A DNA stretch of 64,000 nt, taken from the NCBI GenBank assembly GCA_022760735.1, contig JAKELU010000001.1, positions 2,383-66,382 on the forward strand. Direction: 5' to 3'. A program made the translations under genes and the position numbers. Under the pieces are notes generated by a model, which worked only from the letters and a program-made list of their open reading frames with translations, had not been told where the DNA came from and ran no database searches. This document shows positions 58,740 to 64,000 of this stretch, in pieces (position 1 is the stretch's first letter; every line of letters starts with the position of its first letter). The DNA is from Firmicutes bacterium FC7 (GTDB lineage: Bacteria; Bacillota; Clostridia; Tissierellales; Tissierellaceae).

Positions 58740-61700
58740 TTAGTCGTTTGCCTTCATAGAGTCAACCATTTCAATATTTTTGAGCTTCCTATACATAAAT
58801 ATATTCACAATAACAGAAAAGATGATTGTTATAAATCCTGCCATTACATAGCTTAATCTACTAATGTCTCTTCCAAACATAAATTCTGGATTTTCAACGG
58901 TAAGTATTACAAAACTATGAAGTAATCTTCCTAATACTAATCCTACTAATGTTCCAATAATGCATAATATTGATGTTTCTCGAAAAATATATGCTGCCAC
59001 TTCTTCATGATGAAATCCCAAAACTTTTAAGGTTGCCAATTCTTTTCTTCTTTCATTGATATTTATATTATTTAAATTGTAAAGAACTATAAAGGCCAAA
59101 GCTCCCGAAGCAATTATAATTACTATTACTATATAGTTGATACTATTTAATAGATTATCAAAGGTTGTTTTTGTCTGAGATATAAATTCAGCGTTCATTA
59201 TTGCTTCATTTGACAACAGTTCTCCTATAAACTCATCCTGCATATTTGGACTTAAGTTTATAGTATCAACTAAAATTTTATTGATGACTTTTTCAGATTG
59301 GAATTCTTTTTTGTACATTTTTTCATTAAAATATACATAATTACCTAAATAATTCTCAGTAATATCAGTTACAGTAAACTCTGAAATGTGCCCATCTGAA
59401 TTTTCAAGCTTAAATTTATCGCCTATTTTTAAACCTAAGATTTCAGATATCTTTTCAGTAATGACTACTGATGAATCACTAAGTTTTATACCCTCAGCTG
59501 TTTTTCGTTCAATTAGACTTACAAACTTACTAAATATTTGCTTATCTTCATAAACAAATATGCTTACCTCTAAATCCTCATCATATGTGACTTCCCCCTG
59601 ATCAATATAAACTTCTAGGTAGTCCTCAACTCTTGAATCTTCATTTAAGAAACTAACAAGATCATCTTTTGACTTATCTTCATCTAAATCAATCTGCACA
59701 TCATATTTAAATATGTCAACATATTGTTTTGTAGCAACTATACCGATTGAATCCCTTAAGCCAAATCCTGTTAAAAGCAAGGCTGTACAACCCGAAATTC
59801 CTATTACTGTCATAAAAAAGTGCTTTTTGTATCTAAAAATATTTCTAGCAGTTGATTTGGCATTAAAGCTCATTCTAGACCATATAAAAGTTACATGTTC
59901 TAACAATATTCTCTTTCCAGCTTTAGGAGCTCTTGGAAGCATTAAGGTTGAAGGTTTTTCCTTTAGTGCCTCATTACATGCATAGATAGTTGCACCTATT
60001 GTGCTTAAAATAGCCAATCCAGAGGAGACTATTGCAATATTAGCATTAAATGGTGCGATAAATTCTGGCAAATGAAATAAAGTATTGTACGCATCATAAA
60101 TTATGATTGGTAGGACCTTAAATCCAACTACTAGTCCAAATATACTACCTAATACACTAGCAAGACCACAATATATGATATATTTTAAAATTATTGATCC
60201 CTTAGTATACCCTAAGGCTTTTAAAGTCCCGATTTGGATACGCTCTTCTTCAACCATTCTAGTCATAGTTGTTAAAGATACTAAAGCCGATATTAAATAG
60301 AAAAATATTGGGAATACTTTTGCTACTGCAGCAACTTTTTCAGAGTTCATTTCAAAGCTTACATAGCTAATATTAGAATCTCTATCTAGTACATACCATT
60401 CAGGAATCTCTAGGTCATTTATTTCCTTTTCAGCTTCTTTAATATCCTTTAGAGCATCAGCTAGTTCCTGTTCTACCTCTAGCTTTGCCTCTAAGTATTC
60501 TCTTTCTCCATCGGAAAGCTCTAAGAGGCCTTCTTTGTAATCTCTCTTTCCTTTAGCCAGCTCAATTTCTGCATCTCTTATTTCCCTATTTGCCTTTTCT
60601 ATTTCCTCTTGAAACTTCTTCTCAGCATCAGCTAATTCTTTTACTCCATCATTATATTCCTTCCAGCCATCGTCAAGTTCTTTCCGTCCATCATAGTATT
60701 TCTTATAACCATCCTCTAACTCTATCCTTGCATCTTCTAGCTTGATGCGTCCTTCTTCTAATTCAGCCCATGCATCTTTCAATTTAGTACGATTCTCTTC
60801 TAGCTCTTCTCCTGCCTTTATTAATTTTTTCTCTGCTTTCTCAATCTCTCTTTTACCTTCTTTCATCTCATCTCGCCCATCAAAGTATTTATCCCATCCT
60901 CTTTCTAATTCTCTTCTAGCATAATTTAGCTGGGATTCACCATTTTTTATAGCCTTCCAATTTCCATAAAGGATATCTGAATTTTTAGGAAAAACTTCTA
61001 AATTTGAATATAAAGTCTGCAAGCCATTATTTAAATTAGATAACTGTAAATTATATTTTGCAAGCTCAGATTCTAAGTAAGCTAATTGTTCTTGCTGTTC
61101 ATCATCTAAAATTTCTAGACTTTTCAAAAATGCTATTTTACTTTCCATCTCATTAATACCAGCTTCTAACTGCAGTTTAGTGTTTTCCAATTCTATAATC
61201 TGGTTTTCTATTCCTCCAATCATTTGAGCAAGTACTACATCTAAAGCCCCTTTAATCGCGCCAGTACTGTCTCCTTCCATCGCTTTAAAGAGCTCATCTC
61301 CGGATGAATAGCCAATTGCACTAGCAATAGGTGCCATTAATTCTTCAAATTTAGCTTTATTAGCATTCAATTCTCTAATTCCTTTAGCTAATTCAGCTTC
61401 CCCAGCTTCTAATTCTTCTCTACCTTTTTCTAACTCTCTTTCTCCTCTTCTAATTTTTCTCTTAGCATCCTCAAGCTCTTTTAATCCATCGAGGTACTCC
61501 TTCTCTCCTTTATCAAACTCTTCCTGCGCTTGTTCAAGTTCTCTTTTTGCATCAAGGTATTCAGCATAACCTTTAAGATATTCACTCTGTCCATCTTGTA
61601 GTTCTATCCATGCATCTGCTAGCTCTTTCTCACCATCTTCCAATTCAATAAGAGCATCAGCTAATTTCTTTTTTGCATCTTCAATTTCCTTTTGAGCATC

Positions 61701-62702
61701 AATTGTCTCTTGCTCTAAAGTCTCTTTTGCATCAGCTAGTTCCTTTTCTCCATCTATTAATTTCTTAAATGCATCACTAAGCTCTACTTTCCCATCTTCA
61801 ATTTTCTTTAAAGCATCAGCCAATTCTTGTTCTGCTTTTAATTTACCTTCCTCATACTCTCTCTTTCCATCTTCTAATTTTTCCTTTGCTTCAGCCAATA
61901 CATCATTATATCTTATTAAGGATCTATCCTTTCCTAATTCCTCTAGCTTCTGAACAATATTTTCAATTTTTTCTTCATATTCAGCAGAAAATGTATTAAG
62001 CTCTTTTACATCTTTAACAGTTAGATAAAAATCAGTATATACATCTAGGGCATAGCTATCCTCATCAACATAGATAATTGTACCTAATCTGCCGTTTCCA
62101 ACATTTGATCTTTCTCTTTCTTTAGAAAAGTGAAATGGATTTGATACTATACCTACAACCGTAAATTCTGTTGTATTATATATATCTGGGATATCATCAT
62201 AATTATCATTTTCTTTAGAAATAGTAAATTTTGTACCTACTTTATAATTGCTTAAGAAAGTGCCACCAATTTCTACTAAACATTCATCTTTCTTTTGAGG
62301 TAGACGACCTTCAATTAACGTAAGCCTGTTTAAATAATTTTTGTTATTGAATTTATTTATTAGATCAAGTCCATAAATCCTTGTTGCTATTATTTCATTT
62401 TCTTCGGTTTCCATAAGAGTGTCTGTTACAAAAGCAGGCATAATCTCATCAATATATTCCATATCAGACAAAACATTCATGTCATCCTTTGTAAGCCCCA
62501 TAGTAGACTTTATAAATATATCAGCCACATTATTTTTATCATAATATTTATCAACAGTTAAATGCATATCCGGTGTAGTGACTAATAGTCCTGATAAAAA
62601 CCCAACTCCTAAGGCGACTATGCTAAATATAGCCACAAACCTACCAAAACTTCCCTTTATTTCACGAACTATTATCTTTGAATAGGTCCTTTTCACTACC
62701 AC
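58740..62702 (-). CDS. Giant ABC transporter permease with two coiled-coil segments
   Basis: A 1320-residue FtsX-type permease. TM1 is at about 20-42, followed by a beta-rich extracellular domain (to 240). A long Glu/Lys/Asp-rich coiled coil follows (about 265-455), a helical hairpin domain (460-590), and a second coiled coil (about 595-770), both built from repeats like LEDGxxEL and ELADAxxxL. The first FtsX block is at about 800-900 (TTMTRMVEEERIQIGTLKALGYT) and the second in the C-terminus (ININERRKELATLKVLGFH). This architecture occurs in Firmicute ABC3-type transporters; the substrate is unknown. Overlaps the ATPase gene by seven bases. Confidence 0.92.
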   Translation of the reverse strand: MVVKRTYSKIIVREIKGSFGRFVAIFSIVALGVGFLSGLLVTTPDMHLTVDKYYDKNNVADIFIKSTMGLTKDDMNVLSDMEYIDEIMPAFVTDTLMETEENEIIATRIYGLDLINKFNNKNYLNRLTLIEGRLPQKKDECLVEIGGTFLSNYKVGTKFTISKENDNYDDIPDIYNTTEFTVVGIVSNPFHFSKERERSNVGNGRLGTIIYVDEDSYALDVYTDFYLTVKDVKELNTFSAEYEEKIENIVQKLEELGKDRSLIRYNDVLAEAKEKLEDGKREYEEGKLKAEQELADALKKIEDGKVELSDAFKKLIDGEKELADAKETLEQETIDAQKEIEDAKKKLADALIELEDGEKELADAWIELQDGQSEYLKGYAEYLDAKRELEQAQEEFDKGEKEYLDGLKELEDAKRKIRRGERELEKGREELEAGEAELAKGIRELNANKAKFEELMAPIASAIGYSSGDELFKAMEGDSTGAIKGALDVVLAQMIGGIENQIIELENTKLQLEAGINEMESKIAFLKSLEILDDEQQEQLAYLESELAKYNLQLSNLNNGLQTLYSNLEVFPKNSDILYGNWKAIKNGESQLNYARRELERGWDKYFDGRDEMKEGKREIEKAEKKLIKAGEELEENRTKLKDAWAELEEGRIKLEDARIELEDGYKKYYDGRKELDDGWKEYNDGVKELADAEKKFQEEIEKANREIRDAEIELAKGKRDYKEGLLELSDGEREYLEAKLEVEQELADALKDIKEAEKEINDLEIPEWYVLDRDSNISYVSFEMNSEKVAAVAKVFPIFFYLISALVSLTTMTRMVEEERIQIGTLKALGYTKGSIILKYIIYCGLASVLGSIFGLVVGFKVLPIIIYDAYNTLFHLPEFIAPFNANIAIVSSGLAILSTIGATIYACNEALKEKPSTLMLPRAPKAGKRILLEHVTFIWSRMSFNAKSTARNIFRYKKHFFMTVIGISGCTALLLTGFGLRDSIGIVATKQYVDIFKYDVQIDLDEDKSKDDLVSFLNEDSRVEDYLEVYIDQGEVTYDEDLEVSIFVYEDKQIFSKFVSLIERKTAEGIKLSDSSVVITEKISEILGLKIGDKFKLENSDGHISEFTVTDITENYLGNYVYFNEKMYKKEFQSEKVINKILVDTINLSPNMQDEFIGELLSNEAIMNAEFISQTKTTFDNLLNSINYIVIVIIIASGALAFIVLYNLNNININERRKELATLKVLGFHHEEVAAYIFRETSILCIIGTLVGLVLGRLLHSFVILTVENPEFMFGRDISRLSYVMAGFITIIFSVIVNIFMYRKLKNIEMVDSMKAND

Positions 62703-63406
62703 TCTATCCTTTCTACAGGCTGAGGATTATCATTCTTATACATAGATTCAACAGTTCCATTCTTTATATGTATAACCCTATCAGCCATTGGTGCAATTGC
62801 TAGATTATGAGTAATCACAATAACGGTTTTTCCTGTTTTTCTACAGCTATCCTGTAATAGCTTTAGTATGTTTTTGCCTGTATTATAATCAAGTGCACCA
62901 GTCGGTTCATCACATAGAAGTATTTTGGGATTTTTTGCTAGGGCTCTTGCTATGGAGACCCTCTGTTGTTCTCCACCTGATAATTGAGCTGGAAAATTAT
63001 GCATTCTATCCTTTAACCCGACCTGAGCCAGAACCTCTTTTGGATTCAAGGGATTTTTGCTAAGCTCTGCTGATAATTCTACATTTTCTAAGGCAGTCAA
63101 ATTCTGAACTAAATTATAGAACTGGAATACGAAACCAACATCATATCGCCTATAATCTGTTAGCTGTCTTTCATTAAATTTGCTTATTTCCTTTCCATCA
63201 AGCATAATAGTCCCACTACTACAAGAGTCCATTCCTCCTATCATATTTAAGACGGTGGTTTTCCCAGCACCACTTGGTCCAACTATTACACAAAATTCCC
63301 CTTTGTCAATAGTTAGACTGATGTTGTTTGCAGCAGCAATTTTATGCTCTCCCATCTGATAATATTTGCATACATTTTCTAGCACAACATAATCCTTCAT
63401 TTGCAT
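62696..63406 (-). CDS. ABC transporter ATPase (LolD/MacB type)
   Basis: A 236-residue ATPase: [18 protein letters not shown] (Walker A), [16 protein letters not shown] (signature), [16 protein letters not shown] (Walker B), THNLA His switch. It powers the giant permease, with which it overlaps by seven bases. It lies 16 bases after the MarR-type gene in the same operon. Confidence 0.95.
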   Translation of the reverse strand: MQMKDYVVLENVCKYYQMGEHKIAAANNISLTIDKGEFCVIVGPSGAGKTTVLNMIGGMDSCSSGTIMLDGKEISKFNERQLTDYRRYDVGFVFQFYNLVQNLTALENVELSAELSKNPLNPKEVLAQVGLKDRMHNFPAQLSGGEQQRVSIARALAKNPKILLCDEPTGALDYNTGKNILKLLQDSCRKTGKTVIVITHNLAIAPMADRVIHIKNGTVESMYKNDNPQPVERIEW

Positions 63407-63422
63407 TCTCCTTCACATTCGT

Positions 63423-63854
63423 CTACACATTATGCCTCTTCATAATATCAACTGATAAATCAATCAATCTTATAAGTTCAAGTGTATTCTCTTCACCTAA
63501 TTCCTTAACTATTATTTCAAACAAATTCTCAACATTCTCCTGTTTTTCTCTAATAAATGACAATCCATCATAAGTTATTAATACTCTCACCTTTCGTCTA
63601 TCTTCCTCAGATGCTATCGTATCTACATAGCCCTTTTTCCTTAGAGTATTTAGTGCAGCTGTAATCCTTGGCCTTGATATGTGCAGCTCTTCACTAAGCA
63701 TAGATGGATAAACCTCAGTATTTTTATTGTTAGAAAGAAAATATAATATGTATAATTCCCCTTGTAAAAACTCAATTAATTGACTAAAAGCCTCCATGTA
63801 ATAGATCTTACCTAGGGAGTCTATTAATTTATCCTTTAAACTCATTTCATACAT
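63423..63854 (-). CDS. MarR family transcriptional regulator
   Basis: A 143-residue winged-helix regulator: YPSMLSEELHISRPRITAALNTLRKKGYVD is helix-turn-helix plus wing start, and EDRRKVRVLITYDG is the wing. GGAGG lies six bases before the start. First gene of the ABC exporter operon; a 33-bp dyad sits over the promoter's -10 region, so it is probably an autorepressor released by the exporter's substrate. Confidence 0.93.
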   Translation of the reverse strand: MYEMSLKDKLIDSLGKIYYMEAFSQLIEFLQGELYILYFLSNNKNTEVYPSMLSEELHISRPRITAALNTLRKKGYVDTIASEEDRRKVRVLITYDGLSFIREKQENVENLFEIIVKELGEENTLELIRLIDLSVDIMKRHNV

Positions 63855-63871
63855 ATTAAACCTCCATAATT

Positions 63872-63904
63872 AATTAATAGCGTTAATAGTTAACACTATT
63901 AATT
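63872..63904. promoter_or_regulatory. 33-bp dyad operator for the MarR-type regulator
   Basis: Nested inverted repeats: AATTAATAG and CTATTAATT (63872-63880, 63896-63904) around GTTAA-TAG-TTAAC (63882-63894), all centred at 63888. Fourteen of sixteen symmetric pairs match. It overlaps the -10 box and the start point. Confidence 0.75.
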
Positions 63905-63930
63905 ATATTATAGTGATTAATATTCTACAA
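63902..63930 (-). promoter_or_regulatory. Promoter of the MarR/ABC exporter operon
   Basis: Minus strand TTGTAG (63925-63930), 17 bases, TATAAT (63902-63907); the start near 63895 falls within the dyad operator. Confidence 0.7.
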
Positions 63931-63932
63931 CA

Positions 63933-63964
63933 AAAAAGCAATAATTTTTCAATTATTGCTTTTT
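63933..63964. terminator. Terminator at the window edge
   Basis: A 14-bp stem (aaaaagcaataatt with aattattgcttttt) and four-base loop, with A/T tracts on both sides. It separates the MarR promoter from whatever lies beyond. The last 36 bases are too short to assign. Confidence 0.75.
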
Positions 63965-64000
63965 GGGGGCTTCTTACATTAACAAGAACTTCTAACTCTT

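Noticed and set aside
58740-62702. Apparent DNA repeats in the giant permease gene
   Set aside because: The repetition comes from the coiled-coil protein repeats and is not a tandem DNA array or CRISPR.

Overview
The window is AT-rich DNA from an anaerobic, low-GC Gram-positive bacterium, most likely a member of the Clostridia or Tissierellia. The grounds are consensus TTGACA/TATAAT promoters and strong AGGAGG ribosome-binding sites, GatCAB for indirect tRNA amidation, a gerM-rph-rdgB block as in spore formers, copper-amine-oxidase-N-type wall hydrolases, tyrosine phenol-lyase, and a cobalamin riboswitch. The genus cannot be fixed from the sequence alone. Almost all genes lie on the minus strand.

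0-7.8 kb: a tRNA-His/tRNA-Gly pair, a CPBP-like membrane protein lacking its catalytic residues, then a probable tyrosine-use regulon. This has an NSS-type amino-acid:sodium symporter, tyrosine phenol-lyase and a divergent GntR/FCD regulator. The symporter and lyase promoters are both near-consensus and carry the same 17-base palindromic element just after the start point. dinB and an FMN reductase lie in between. 7.8-22.3 kb: housekeeping genes (rdgB, rph, gerM-like, a DUF2179 protein, an N-acetylmuramoyl-L-alanine amidase, an AIR-synthase-like protein, gatCAB, ligA, pcrA), plus an overlooked 59-residue Cys-rich protein and a long hairpin element between gerM and rph.

22.3-25.9 kb: a less conserved patch with a T5orf172/GIY-YIG-like protein, a decayed IS256-family transposase, a polyferredoxin and a cold-shock gene. 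26-32.7 kb: a glutamate/formiminoglutamate module (gltS, ftcD, cyclodeaminase, hutD) behind a sigma-54 -24/-12 promoter, next to an NtrC-type activator and a histidine kinase with an extracellular solute-binding domain; together they look like a self-contained sensing and catabolic circuit. 32.7-37 kb: small lipoproteins, membrane proteins and a GNAT acetyltransferase, including one lipoprotein broken by a frameshift. 37-41 kb: aroA-aroC-aroK, a 43-residue small protein and a DMT transporter.

41-49 kb: an ABC exporter with its own two-component system, then a VanR/VanS-like system with a serine D,D-carboxypeptidase but no vancomycin-resistance ligase. 49-54 kb: a GIY-YIG protein and a cobalamin-riboswitch operon (btuF-btuC-btuD plus a DUF71 ATPase likely involved in B12 salvage). 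54-64 kb: a diguanylate cyclase, a glucosaminidase, a DUF3006/metallo-beta-lactamase pair, and a MarR-ABC ATPase-giant permease operon. The permease carries two long coiled-coil segments, and the operon promoter has a 33-bp dyad over its -10 region.

No CRISPR array, rRNA, prophage or intact insertion sequence was seen. The best candidates for new biology are the shared palindromic operator of the tyrosine genes, the sigma-54 glutamate/formiminoglutamate circuit, and the hairpin element upstream of rph.
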